The notes: a model not told the origin generated them from the letters alone. 8,222 bases of DNA from Candidatus Fermentibacteraceae bacterium (GCA_029932015.1 JAOZQW010000070.1:1-8222), one strand, 5' to 3'; counted from the stretch's first letter, positions 1-6,665 are shown. Numbers and translations are program-made.

Positions 1-1450
1 TCTTGTCGGCTATCAGGTCGCATCGTGAGCCGCCTGATGGTGTGGACATGGCTCCGAATTCTCCGACGAAGAGGGGCACATCGTTCAGGGCGGCCCAGTC
101 GAGGAATGACTGGATGTCGGCCTGGAGATGAGCGCGGTCGTAGTACTCGTAGACTCCATTGAGGTAATCCAGGCCGAGTATTACGCTGCCGCTTGCATTG
201 TCCGGAGCGAGCAGCCATCCGCGCACCTGGAAGGTATCGTCAGTACCTATCGGAAAGAGCGGTTCGGTCAGGATCCAGTCCGACTGAAGCCATAATCCGA
301 ATCCCTCCCCGGCACTGATCTTGAGGCTGTAGTTCCCGCTGTGAGCTTCCTCATCACTCCATGTACCGCTGAAATCATCGTTGCGATAGAAGTCCCAGTT
401 AGCAGGTTGCTCAGGGTCTCTTGGAGAAGCTTCTTCAGCGCCGGGGTTGTAGACGGCCTGGAGTACGTCATTGATGAGCAGCTCGATGTCATCGAACCAG
501 ACATCGCCGCAGTCCCCGCCTGCGAATAGTTTGATGGTTGCGAACTCGACCCCCTCCGGTGGAGTGAGTGGTCCGCTGTCCCAGTAGATCCAGTCATCCG
601 TTTGCCCTCTGTAAGAGACTGCATCCGATGACCAGTCCACCCATGCGACCTTGGTCAGCAGGTCACCTGGATATGAGTAATCATCAGGGACGGGAGTGTC
701 TCCAATCCAGTCAGCACCGGCATGTGTGACAATGAAAGGAGTGTAATCATGAAGGGAGTAGACTACATTGGGATCGTCGAGCAGTTCGAAGCCGGCGTTC
801 ACATGCATGGGGTTCTCGACGAATAGTATGTGATGGGGATCTATGGAACGGATGGCTGCTGCTGTGCGGTCAGCCAATTCCCACCACTGGCTGGCTTCCG
901 GTGGAGCCGGTTCGTTGTAGATGTCATATCCTGCAATGATGGTGCGGTCTGCGTAGCGGGATGCTATATCGACCCAAAGCTCCAGGAATTCCTCCTGGGC
1001 TGCGGTGTCATCCCAGATGCCCTCCATCCCAAATCTCTCATCCGGGGGGACGACATGCATGTCGATTATGACGTAGACTCCCGCCTGTTCGCACCAGTCC
1101 AGGTAGTCATCTGTCAGGTCATAACCCAGTGATGTGTCGAAATACTTCCAGTGCAGACCAAGGCGGATGACGTTCATCCCCAGATCAGCAAGAAACTGGA
1201 TGTCTTCCTGCGTGGCGAACCTCAGCGGAGCCTCAGGGTCCCAGGTGAAAGCGTAGTAATTGGTGTGCATATTCATGCCGCGGAGATGGATGGGCTGTTC
1301 ATCGCTGTCCAGAATATCCCGGCCATCAACATGCAGGAAGTCGGTCGGATCAGGAGGGATGGGACGTGCTGCTGTGGTTGCGGCACCGCAAAGGAGAACA
1401 AGCAGGATGATGGCTTGAGGGATCAGGGAGAGATTTTTAGGGGTGCTCAT
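1..1450 (-). CDS. Secreted glycoside hydrolase family 5 (cellulase-type), C-terminus cut by window edge
   Basis: The frame is open from an ATG at 1450 to the left edge (483 codons, no stop), so the 3' end is missing. AGGAG lies at 1457-1461, six bases before the ATG, and residues 1-28 form an export signal (hydrophobic core 8-21, small residues TTAA near the cleavage site). GH5 landmarks are present in order: R96 in NVIRLGLHW, H132 in VIIDMH, N179-E180 in YDIYNEP (acid/base), H234 and Y236 in YSLHDYTPF, and E464 in VFVGEFGA-like LFVGEFGA (nucleophile). The family's late tryptophan would lie beyond the window. By family knowledge it is a retaining endo-acting beta-glycanase working outside the cytoplasm; the substrate (cellulose, mannan or other) cannot be read from sequence. 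Unusually, about 170 residues (262-432) lie between the His-X-Tyr strand and the nucleophile strand and resemble a carbohydrate-binding jelly roll. The upstream neighbour is the ATPase, 107 bases away on the same strand. Confidence 0.93.
   Translation of the reverse strand, partial: MSTPKNLSLIPQAIILLVLLCGAATTAARPIPPDPTDFLHVDGRDILDSDEQPIHLRGMNMHTNYYAFTWDPEAPLRFATQEDIQFLADLGMNVIRLGLHWKYFDTSLGYDLTDDYLDWCEQAGVYVIIDMHVVPPDERFGMEGIWDDTAAQEEFLELWVDIASRYADRTIIAGYDIYNEPAPPEASQWWELADRTAAAIRSIDPHHILFVENPMHVNAGFELLDDPNVVYSLHDYTPFIVTHAGADWIGDTPVPDDYSYPGDLLTKVAWVDWSSDAVSYRGQTDDWIYWDSGPLTPPEGVEFATIKLFAGGDCGDVWFDDIELLINDVLQAVYNPGAEEASPRDPEQPANWDFYRNDDFSGTWSDEEAHSGNYSLKISAGEGFGLWLQSDWILTEPLFPIGTDDTFQVRGWLLAPDNASGSVILGLDYLNGVYEYYDRAHLQADIQSFLDWAALNDVPLFVGEFGAMSTPSGGSRCDLIADK
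140..667 (-). other. Jelly-roll-like (CBM4/9-type) insert inside the GH5 barrel
   Basis: This is the part of the GH5 gene coding for residues 262-437. Residues 262-328 look like the second half of a CBM4/9-type jelly roll: W287..W290, then SGPLTPPEGVEFATIKL, then GDVWFDDIEL. Residues 331-432 look like the first half: YNPGAEE, NWDFYRN, a WSDEEAHSGNYSLKIS stretch, and a closing strand SGSVILGLDYL. The halves therefore appear in the reverse of the usual order. Typical GH5 enzymes have only a short loop here. The fold assignment rests on motif pattern only. Confidence 0.6.
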
Positions 1451-1472
1451 GATCCGCTCCTGTTTGAGTGGT

Positions 1473-1501
1473 TGGTTATCAGACAGCATCATTGTCGTCA
1501 A
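1473..1501 (-). promoter_or_regulatory. Possible promoter of the GH5 gene (weak)
   Basis: On the minus strand TTGACG (1496-1501) is followed by 17 bases and then TAACCA (1473-1478). The -35 is good and the -10 is poor. It lies about 25-50 bases before the GH5 start, in the 107-base gap after the ATPase stop, so the GH5 gene may be transcribed on its own. No convincing terminator was found in this gap. Confidence 0.25.
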
Positions 1502-1557
1502 CGGTACTGAACTCAAGATCTGTTGAGTACCCGGCTTCATGGGTTATTCGAGTTCCG

Positions 1558-2694
1558 TCACATCCTGAAGTTATTCCTGCACCATATGCCCAGAAACCTG
1601 TCAATAACCATATACCCGCCAATGGTTGATCCCGCAATAAGGTCGTGATGAGTTAAATATTCAATAGCTCTTCCGGCACTCGAGGGTGATTTGAATCCAT
1701 ATCTGAAAAGGACTTCTCCGGAAAATGGAGATTCCAGGGGGTTCTCAAGGGCGATAGCTCTGAGCATCCGCTTTGACTGTTCCGGAAGTGAATTCCAGAG
1801 CGTAAGGTAGGTAGTGCTCTCTCGCTCCAGAAGAATATCAAGAGCCTGATCCATCAGCGAGTCTGTTGCGGTGCCGCCGGGCTCACATATGTCCCAGAGG
1901 GATGAACACAGCAGCTGCGTATAGAAAGGTTGTCCGGAAGTTGCTTCCAGAAGCTTCCTCACCACTGCTTCAGGGATATCCCTTTCGGTGGCTTCGAATC
2001 TTTGTACTATGAAGGGGATCCAGTCCTCATCAGTAATGGCTTCAATAGGGTAATGACCCGCACTCCGATAAAGGGGACTGCCGGAGTCAAGGAACATCTC
2101 TCTGATAAGGTGCGCTCTGCTACCGCAGAAGAACCATGCAATATCGCTTCTCTCCTGCACTACACTCCTCAGAATGCGCTCAATTCGGTCATCACCGAGT
2201 AGTCTGATCTGCTGGAATTCATCAAAGATGACAACCAGCTGCTTATCCCTGTTTGAATCAGCGATCTTCCATGACGCCTTTAGAACGCTCTCGAGCTGAG
2301 CGGTAGAGAACCTCCCAGGCTTCCTCTCAAATGTCAGGGAGGGCTTTCCATCATCACCAACCGTAACAGCAGGGGATAGCCCTTCAAAGAGAGCCCTTAT
2401 CCTTTTCAGAAGGCCGGAAGCCCCCTCTGCCTCAGCAAATCTGGAGGCGCATGCATTGACGAAATCTGCTGCATCGACACACTTCCAGACATTGATCAGA
2501 ACAGGTATCACATCTTCCTTCGAAAATCTGTTAATGACCTTTCTCAGAAGAGAGGTTTTCCCGATTCGCCTTTCGCCATGGATGAAAAGTTTCTCAGCGT
2601 TCAGACCAGCACGGATCAGGTCATTCACTTCTTTTATTCTGTTGCAGAACTCATTTCCGGAGACGATACCCCCGTACGAGAATGGATTCGGCAT
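1558..2694 (-). CDS. P-loop ATPase, ATPase_2/archaeal-type (AAA+/STAND-like) with C-terminal winged helix
   Basis: A 378-residue cytoplasmic protein with no signal peptide. The N-terminus (NPFSYGGIVSGNEFCNRIKE) is the box that typically precedes the P-loop in this family. Walker A is GERRIGKTS (40-48), Walker B is LVVIFDEF (153-160, D158 and E159), and a sensor-like FFCGSR sits at 188-193. Residues 300-375 (SLPEQSKRML..., then EYLTHHDLIAG...) fit a winged-helix domain, as usual for the family. The length is normal and all nucleotide-binding residues are intact, so it should bind and hydrolyse ATP; the target or partner is unknown for most members and cannot be read here. The ATG at 2694 is supported by GAGAGG at 2701-2706, six bases upstream, and by a promoter further up. 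The gene looks slightly more AT-rich than its neighbours, which may hint at separate ancestry (inference). Other names for relatives are DUF234- or MoxR-unrelated 'ATP-binding protein' entries. Confidence 0.88.
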   Translation of the reverse strand: MPNPFSYGGIVSGNEFCNRIKEVNDLIRAGLNAEKLFIHGERRIGKTSLLRKVINRFSKEDVIPVLINVWKCVDAADFVNACASRFAEAEGASGLLKRIRALFEGLSPAVTVGDDGKPSLTFERKPGRFSTAQLESVLKASWKIADSNRDKQLVVIFDEFQQIRLLGDDRIERILRSVVQERSDIAWFFCGSRAHLIREMFLDSGSPLYRSAGHYPIEAITDEDWIPFIVQRFEATERDIPEAVVRKLLEATSGQPFYTQLLCSSLWDICEPGGTATDSLMDQALDILLERESTTYLTLWNSLPEQSKRMLRAIALENPLESPFSGEVLFRYGFKSPSSAGRAIEYLTHHDLIAGSTIGGYMVIDRFLGIWCRNNFRM

Positions 2695-2737
2695 CTATAT
2701 CCTCTCTTTCATGCTACACAGCCTGCGTTACGCACAT

Positions 2738-2766
2738 AGTGTAATCTGTAAAGCACCATGGGTCAA
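2738..2766 (-). promoter_or_regulatory. Sigma70-type promoter of the ATPase gene
   Basis: Minus strand TTGACC (2761-2766), a 17-base spacer, then TACACT (2738-2743). This is 5/6 and 4/6 to consensus at ideal spacing, with the predicted start site about 35 bases before the ATG at 2694. The -35 box overlaps a small perfect inverted repeat, GGGT-CA-ACCC (2760-2769), which could be an operator half or chance. Confidence 0.5.
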
Positions 2767-2855
2767 CCCGATCTATGTATTTACCTTAAAAGGCAGATAG
2801 TTTATGAAGAAGAACTGGAACAGCGAAGAGGGATGAGGACCATACCTTTTGTAGT

Positions 2856-3008
2856 ATGAATGTCCTGTATGACTGGTTCGATAACCTCGAAGCTGGCAGC
2901 GTGAACCTTGGGAGTGGCAAATGTCAGTTGTATGTTGAAGGTAGATACGATTCCATGTGCCGGATAACGGTTCCCACCGAATCCCCTGAGGTAATGCCGA
3001 AGGTATGA
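2856..3008 (+). CDS. Small ORF of 50 residues, unknown, possibly decayed
   Basis: Reads MNVLYDWFDNLEAGS... to ...ESPEVMPKV, with no signal peptide, membrane segment or motif I recognise. Its TGA (3006-3008) overlaps the ATG of the next small ORF. There is no good ribosome binding site in front, so translation would need coupling to what lies upstream. It may instead be the front half of one ancestral small protein, with the 3005-3100 ORF as the frameshifted remainder. Confidence 0.2.
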   Translation: MNVLYDWFDNLEAGSVNLGSGKCQLYVEGRYDSMCRITVPTESPEVMPKV

Positions 3009-3100
3009 CTCGGCAATTGAAGGTGGTCAAAACTCGGAGTGTGAATGCATCCAGGAGGGAAGCATCGCTCGAGAAGCTGATAAGGATACTCGATAGATGA
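3005..3100 (+). CDS. Small basic ORF of 31 residues coupled to DUF6508
   Basis: A short Arg/Lys-rich peptide ending in SLEKLIRILDR, a sequence that could form an amphipathic helix. Its stop TGA (3098-3100) overlaps the ATG of DUF6508 (3097-3099), the classic arrangement for translational coupling. GAAGG sits only one base before its ATG and GAGGT twelve bases before, neither well spaced. No family recognised; it could be the C-terminal remnant of a frameshifted gene. Confidence 0.2.
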   Translation: MTRQLKVVKTRSVNASRREASLEKLIRILDR

Positions 3101-3564
3101 TCGCTGAACTTGATTCCCAGCCTACTCCCGAGCAGATCGATGCCGTACTTGAGTATCTCCCCATATTTCAGCGGGAGGATTTCCTGCCTGTTGTCGCCAA
3201 TGCCTGGAGTCCCGATGGGCCTGTGTTCTTCGGGTTCGAATACTGGGCAAGGGAGTTGAGCGAATTTCAGATGGCACTGTATGACAATGGTTTCATCACT
3301 TCCTTCAACTGGCCGGACTGGCAGGAGGAGGCTCGCCGACTATACGAGCACCCCGAACTTCTCAAGTCGATCGATCTGGAAACTATCCGACAGCTCTTTA
3401 TTGTTCATGTCCGTAAGGAGCGTTTCTGCGAGGGGCATTTCTCCAGCGTTGTGGAGAGCGGACATGTGCTGCTCCTGCTTGAGAGACTGAAAGAGCTGCG
3501 GGATCCGGGTGCGGTTGAGAAGGATAGATACAAGGCCGTGCCTACTGATGAGCCATCCAGATGA
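3097..3564 (+). CDS. DUF6508-like protein
   Basis: A 155-residue soluble protein without signal peptide or membrane segment. The pattern fits DUF6508: an N-terminal DAVLEYLPIFQREDF segment (15-29), LYDNGFITSFNWPDWQEEA (61-79), and a helical C-terminal block with LFIVHVRKERFCEGHF (100-115) followed by SGHVLLLLERLKEL (121-134). No catalytic function is established for this family that I know of, so none is proposed. The start is fixed: an in-frame TAG lies directly before the ATG (3094-3096), and AAGGA (3082-3086) stands ten bases upstream. The ATG overlaps the TGA of a preceding 31-residue ORF. The last 23 bases overlap the end of the convergent secreted-protein gene. The polar acidic/aromatic composition suggests a globular cytoplasmic protein. 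Confidence 0.75.
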   Translation: MIAELDSQPTPEQIDAVLEYLPIFQREDFLPVVANAWSPDGPVFFGFEYWARELSEFQMALYDNGFITSFNWPDWQEEARRLYEHPELLKSIDLETIRQLFIVHVRKERFCEGHFSSVVESGHVLLLLERLKELRDPGAVEKDRYKAVPTDEPSR

Positions 3565-4795
3565 AGCATGTACAGCGGGAATCGACGCCTGCCTCCAGGC
3601 GGGCAAGATAAAGACCCGGCGGTGCCTCGCGTCCGCTGTCGTCCCGGCCGTTCCAGGTGATGGTGCCGCTCTCCAGTGAGGACAGCGACCGAACAAGTCT
3701 TCCAGAGCCATCGTAAATACCCAGTCCGGAATCGATCAGGCATTCGGGAAGACTGATGTTTACATAATCGCATGCCGGATTGGGCCAGACATGCAGCGCT
3801 GTCCTCTGTGGATCGAAAGCGATCCCGGTCCCGGGGCCGATGTCACCTTCAAGCCATGAATACAGGTTGGGCTGAGATACGTATTCGGAGTGCCAGATAT
3901 CAATGACCTCGTCGAGCTGGACCCATTGGAGAAGCCCGGCGGCCACGTAGGGATCGTACTCGAGGATCTTCTGGTGATACTCCTCTATGGCTCCGGGAAA
4001 CGCTGCCAGGTTGATCTGCGTGATCATGATCGTCTGGGTGTAGATATTTCCTTCTGTCAGCTCTCCCGCGGCCTGCAGGCTCAGGAGGCTGTCCAGACCT
4101 TCCCAGTTGGGCCTGAAACCCCCGATGCAGGGCAGGGGAGCCTGTTCGTCATGTGACAGGTAATGGAAGTTGTCCTGGGGTTTCCATATCCCTGAAATCC
4201 ACATACTGTCTTCGTTCTGATGTTTCATTGTCGCACCACCCCACAGGACCTCGGCCTTCCAGTCGTACTCGAAGTTCCACCCGTGAAGGGTGTCCCGGAG
4301 ATACTCTACCTTGGAGCTTACTGGGGGGTGACAGAGGAATCCACCAACGATGCTGGAGGGTACGACGCCCAGGCTCTCGATCAGATACGCCACGTCTGCG
4401 TAATTGTAGCTGGATTCGTGGGCGTGGGGATCTATGCCGAAATCCAGGTCCTCACTGAGGAAGTGGAGGAAATTCCTGCCATTGGTGGATACCGTTCCGG
4501 TGTCGTACATGGCGGCGGCCATCAGAAAATTCCAGTCGGACTGGTAATTGTATTGCACTCCCTCTTCTGCGAGCATGCAGGCGAACTCCACCACTTTGGT
4601 GCGATGCTCCCAGAAGGCGGTCTCATCCGCGACGAAATCGGGATAGAGCCCTGAGAGGGGTTCTTCGTTATGAGTGACGATGGAAACGTAGATGGGAGGG
4701 AGATCGAAGTCGAGGCACTCCTGTCCCGAGGCCGTGCCGGAGCAGGCGATGGCAACCAGTACGAATGCGGTGGACTTCGGATTCATGGTTTTCAT
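3542..4795 (-). CDS. Secreted polysaccharide-deacetylase-fold-like protein with FlgD-like/type IX C-terminal domain
   Basis: A 417-residue exported protein. Residues 1-24 are a signal peptide (core 9-18, likely cleavage after TASG). The middle begins with a strand IYVSIVTHNEEP (35-46), then a helix-rich part with VVEFACMLAEEGVQYNYQSDW (68-88), then FGIDPHAHE (119-127) and YADVAYLIESLGVVPSSIVGGF. The strand order and the H124-x-H126 pair resemble the NodB/deacetylase barrel, but the usual TFDDG first motif is absent and THNEE takes its place, so metal binding and activity are uncertain. Residues 333-411 are an Ig-like FlgD/type IX sorting domain: LHVWPNPACDYVNISLP, IYDGSGRLVRSL, ITWNGRDDSGREAPPGLYLARL. 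This suggests secretion or surface attachment. The ATG at 4795 is chosen because GAGAGGT (4801-4807) stands five bases upstream; a second ATG is at 4786. A possible leader ORF overlaps the start by ATGA, and the 3' end overlaps DUF6508 convergently. Confidence 0.82.
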   Translation of the reverse strand: MKTMNPKSTAFVLVAIACSGTASGQECLDFDLPPIYVSIVTHNEEPLSGLYPDFVADETAFWEHRTKVVEFACMLAEEGVQYNYQSDWNFLMAAAMYDTGTVSTNGRNFLHFLSEDLDFGIDPHAHESSYNYADVAYLIESLGVVPSSIVGGFLCHPPVSSKVEYLRDTLHGWNFEYDWKAEVLWGGATMKHQNEDSMWISGIWKPQDNFHYLSHDEQAPLPCIGGFRPNWEGLDSLLSLQAAGELTEGNIYTQTIMITQINLAAFPGAIEEYHQKILEYDPYVAAGLLQWVQLDEVIDIWHSEYVSQPNLYSWLEGDIGPGTGIAFDPQRTALHVWPNPACDYVNISLPECLIDSGLGIYDGSGRLVRSLSSLESGTITWNGRDDSGREAPPGLYLARLEAGVDSRCTCFIWMAHQ

Positions 4796-4878
4796 GATCT
4801 ACCTCTCGCTTGTCGAGCATCTACGGGTCGGATCCTCCATGGCAGCCGCTCTGTCGGTTCCGCGGGATGGTCATCCAT
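4792..4878 (-). CDS. Possible 28-residue leader ORF overlapping the secreted-protein start
   Basis: An ATG at 4878 is preceded by AAGGGAG (4884-4890) with a five-base gap, one of the best ribosome binding sites in the window. The peptide is polar and Arg/Pro-rich (MDDHPAEPTERLPWRIR and on), with no known family. Its TGA (4792-4794) overlaps the ATG of the downstream gene as ATGA. It could couple translation of the secreted protein, or be a chance ORF in the 246-base gap between 4796 and 5041. Nothing else was recognised in that gap, and no clear promoter. Confidence 0.35.
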   Translation of the reverse strand: MDDHPAEPTERLPWRIRPVDARQARGRS

Positions 4879-5041
4879 TACGGCTCCCTTCTTTTTGGAA
4901 ATATCAGAATGGAATGAGAACTGGATATGTGCGGAGTGTAACCGTATGTATCCCCAGCCCTATGCCGCTAGAATGATAGCGGGATTCGGAAAGCCCCGGT
5001 CTTCTCTAGTGACAGTCTGATACTCACTTGCAGCAAGCCTA

Positions 5042-6082
5042 CTACCAATCGTAGAATTCCATTGTGCCTGTGTGCTCGTCTTCCGGTATCAGTTGCTGCC
5101 CCGAACCTCCGGTATCGGGAATCAGTATCAGATGGTGGTCCGCACCAATCAGGATTTCGGAAGAATCGAATATGAAATCCATGCGCAGGAAGAGAATGCT
5201 TCCTCCATCCGCTGAAAATACAGGAAGGCTCGCAACATGCTGCACATTGGTAAGCAGCTCGGAGTTTCCCTGCAGATCCACTGAACCAACATTCCAGGGG
5301 ATAAGCTCTTCCCAGTATTCCACCAGAATAGACGGATCAGCAATATCGGTCCAGGGCCTCGAGCCATCGTAGTGGCTGTATACGATTCTGTCACCATCGG
5401 GGCTCCAGCTTGGATCATGATCTGACTGCCAGCCCACGGTTGATGTAAGCCGGGTCTTATCCGAGCCGTCGACTCCCATGATGAAGATCTCCTCTCGCGC
5501 AGATACCTGTGTCATCCGATTGGACTTGAAGGCTATGAGCGACCCGTCAGGAGACCACTCGGGATCGTTATCCTCCCAGGTGGACCATGTCAGTCTGGTT
5601 ACATTTGAACCGTCTGAACGCATGATGAATATGTCTGCAGCGGCAGTGGGAGCCCCGGTTGAATCCTGCCACGAGCTGAAGACAAGAAGGCTGTCTCCAG
5701 GCCCCCAGTCAGGGTGGGCATCGATCAAAGTGTTGCTAGTCAGTCTTGTCTCCACACCGGAAGCGATGTCCAACAGATAGATTTCCCAGGTGGTCATGTT
5801 TGACTCGCTACCGGCCTGAAAGGCTACCTGAGAGCCGTCACGGGAGATGGCAGGGCTGTTCTCATGTCTGCTGTTGTACGTAAGCCGCGTGATCTCACCA
5901 GATTTGTCCAGCAGATAGAGCTCACCCTCGGTGCTGTGTGCTCGGGACATGAAGACTATCGACTCGTTCTGCTGGGAGTACCAGAGATCGAAAGGATCAG
6001 AGGGTCCTGCAGTGTTCTCTCCGCATCCGATAATAGCAAGACATATAGCTGGGATTACTGGAAAGCCTGCTTTTCGAATCAT
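5042..6082 (-). CDS. TolB-like beta-propeller lipoprotein (PD40/WD40-like repeats)
   Basis: A 346-residue lipoprotein. The signal MIRKAGFPVIPAICLAIIGC carries lipobox IIGC with acylated C20, so the mature protein is membrane-anchored outside the cytoplasm. It then has about six propeller blades: PD40-type strands at 73-88 (HENSPAISRDGSQVAF), 121-136, 171-186 (DNDPEWSPDGSLIAF), 221-236 and 283-298, with repeated TRLT turns at 65, 112, 162 and 209. It lacks TolB's N-terminal domain, so it is not TolB itself; such propellers usually bind proteins or ligands, and the partner is unknown here. The ATG at 6082 is preferred over an in-frame GTG at 6103 because AGGGGGAG (6086-6093) lies just before it and the signal peptide then has normal length. 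Gaps of 139 bases to the YidB-like gene and 246 to the next gene leave operon structure open. Confidence 0.88.
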   Translation of the reverse strand: MIRKAGFPVIPAICLAIIGCGENTAGPSDPFDLWYSQQNESIVFMSRAHSTEGELYLLDKSGEITRLTYNSRHENSPAISRDGSQVAFQAGSESNMTTWEIYLLDIASGVETRLTSNTLIDAHPDWGPGDSLLVFSSWQDSTGAPTAAADIFIMRSDGSNVTRLTWSTWEDNDPEWSPDGSLIAFKSNRMTQVSAREEIFIMGVDGSDKTRLTSTVGWQSDHDPSWSPDGDRIVYSHYDGSRPWTDIADPSILVEYWEELIPWNVGSVDLQGNSELLTNVQHVASLPVFSADGGSILFLRMDFIFDSSEILIGADHHLILIPDTGGSGQQLIPEDEHTGTMEFYDW

Positions 6083-6157
6083 ATGCTCCCCCTCTGTTAA
6101 CACTCACTCGCCCAATAACTTGATAAGGAATCTAAATGCTATAGGGCTCCGGTTGTC

Positions 6158-6177
6158 GAGAAGCATCCGGGCTTCTC
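6158..6177. repeat. Perfect inverted repeat between YidB-like and TolB-like genes
   Basis: Arms GAGAAGC (6158-6164) and GCTTCTC (6171-6177) enclose a six-base loop ATCCGG. It lies 45-64 bases past the YidB-like stop and before the TolB-like start, so on the minus strand it could terminate the first transcript or lie in the leader of the second. There is no T-run after it on either strand, so a standard intrinsic terminator is not supported. Confidence 0.45.
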
Positions 6178-6221
6178 TTCAATGCCGGAGATAAATAGGC
6201 GCTGCAGAAACACAGGAACTG

Positions 6222-6665
6222 TCAGAAGAACTTGCCCAGGAGTTTCAGCGCATCCTTCAGACCGCCGAGTGAATCTCTGACAGTGCCGTCTTCGCTGGCC
6301 TGGTCGACCATGCCGGGGAGGGAGTCCTGCAGGCCACCGGTAGCTTCACCAAGGCTGATACCGAGTTTGGATGCGAAGCTGGAGAGTTCCTCCGAGCCGA
6401 ATATTGCGGCTATCTGGTCCTGTGAGATATCCTGGTTGCTCCCGTTACCGAGCCATGAAGCCGCTATGTCTTCGAGGCCGCTTTCCTTCATCCTCTCGAC
6501 AATTGCCGAGATGTCGAATCCTTCCGCGTTCTCAGCACCACCTGGTGCGAGTTTGAGGAGAGCCGCGATCAGGGCTCCAAGGTTAAGAGAGGAGCCTGCG
6601 ATGCCGCTCAGGCGGCTGCCGATGAAGGTGGAAGCACCTGCCCTTATAATGTCTCCGATATCCAT
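6222..6665 (-). CDS. YidB-like protein (DUF937 family)
   Basis: A 147-residue protein with no signal peptide. The family core is clear in residues 63-120: GLEDIAASWLGNGSNQDIS, then QIAAIFGSEELSSFASKLG, ISLGEATGGLQDSLPGMVDQ. The N-terminal part (1-45) is helical and rich in Gly/Ala/Leu, and the tail (134-147) ends in a short amphipathic helix. Length is close to typical YidB proteins. The family's biochemical function is unsettled, so none is assigned. The ATG at 6665 is preferred because CGGAG (6673-6677) stands seven bases upstream; an in-frame ATG at 6704 has no ribosome binding site and would start inside an inverted repeat. The gene is divergent from the second TolB-like lipoprotein, across about 250 bases that hold a palindrome and a consensus -35 box. 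Confidence 0.88.
   Translation of the reverse strand: MDIGDIIRAGASTFIGSRLSGIAGSSLNLGALIAALLKLAPGGAENAEGFDISAIVERMKESGLEDIAASWLGNGSNQDISQDQIAAIFGSEELSSFASKLGISLGEATGGLQDSLPGMVDQASEDGTVRDSLGGLKDALKLLGKFF

Larger units (their letters stand above)
2804..3100 (+). other. Relay of four short ORFs joined by ATGA overlaps, upstream of DUF6508
   Basis: The 402-base gap between the ATPase start and the DUF6508 start holds no recognisable gene but has a regular structure on the plus strand. Short ORFs at 2804-2836 (10 codons), 2833-2859 (8 codons), 2856-3008 (50 codons) and 3005-3100 (31 codons) each end in a TGA that overlaps the next ATG as ATGA, and the last overlaps the DUF6508 ATG the same way. 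Each step moves the frame by -1. An AAAAGG (2788-2793) lies ten bases before the first ATG; later starts have poor or badly spaced ribosome binding sites. It may be a coupled leader, a decayed gene with frameshifts, or coincidence; the two shortest ORFs are the least convincing. Confidence 0.3.

Noticed and set aside
341..1510. Several plus-strand ORFs of 60-120 codons (341-529, 830-1132, 1151-1510)
   Set aside because: All lie antisense to the GH5 gene, whose frame shows signal peptide and catalytic motifs throughout; their translations show no domain pattern.
1538..1540. Upstream in-frame ATG that would lengthen the GH5 protein by 30 residues
   Set aside because: It has no ribosome binding site and would bury the signal peptide; the ATG at 1450 has AGGAG at proper spacing and begins a normal signal peptide.
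2773..3030. Minus-strand ORF of 85 codons
   Set aside because: It crosses the ATPase promoter region, has no ribosome binding site noted and no recognisable features.
3586..3601. Hairpin CGCCTG-CCTC-CAGGCG just past the DUF6508 stop, as a terminator
   Set aside because: No T-run follows, and it lies inside the convergent coding sequence, where GC-rich Gly/Ala/Glu codons can explain it.
3340..3773. Two minus-strand ORFs of about 120 codons (3340-3711 and 3405-3773)
   Set aside because: They overlap DUF6508 and the end of the secreted protein in other frames and have no family-like motifs.
4220..4654. Plus-strand ORF of 144 codons
   Set aside because: Antisense to the secreted deacetylase-like gene, with Gly/Val-rich translation typical of a shadow frame.
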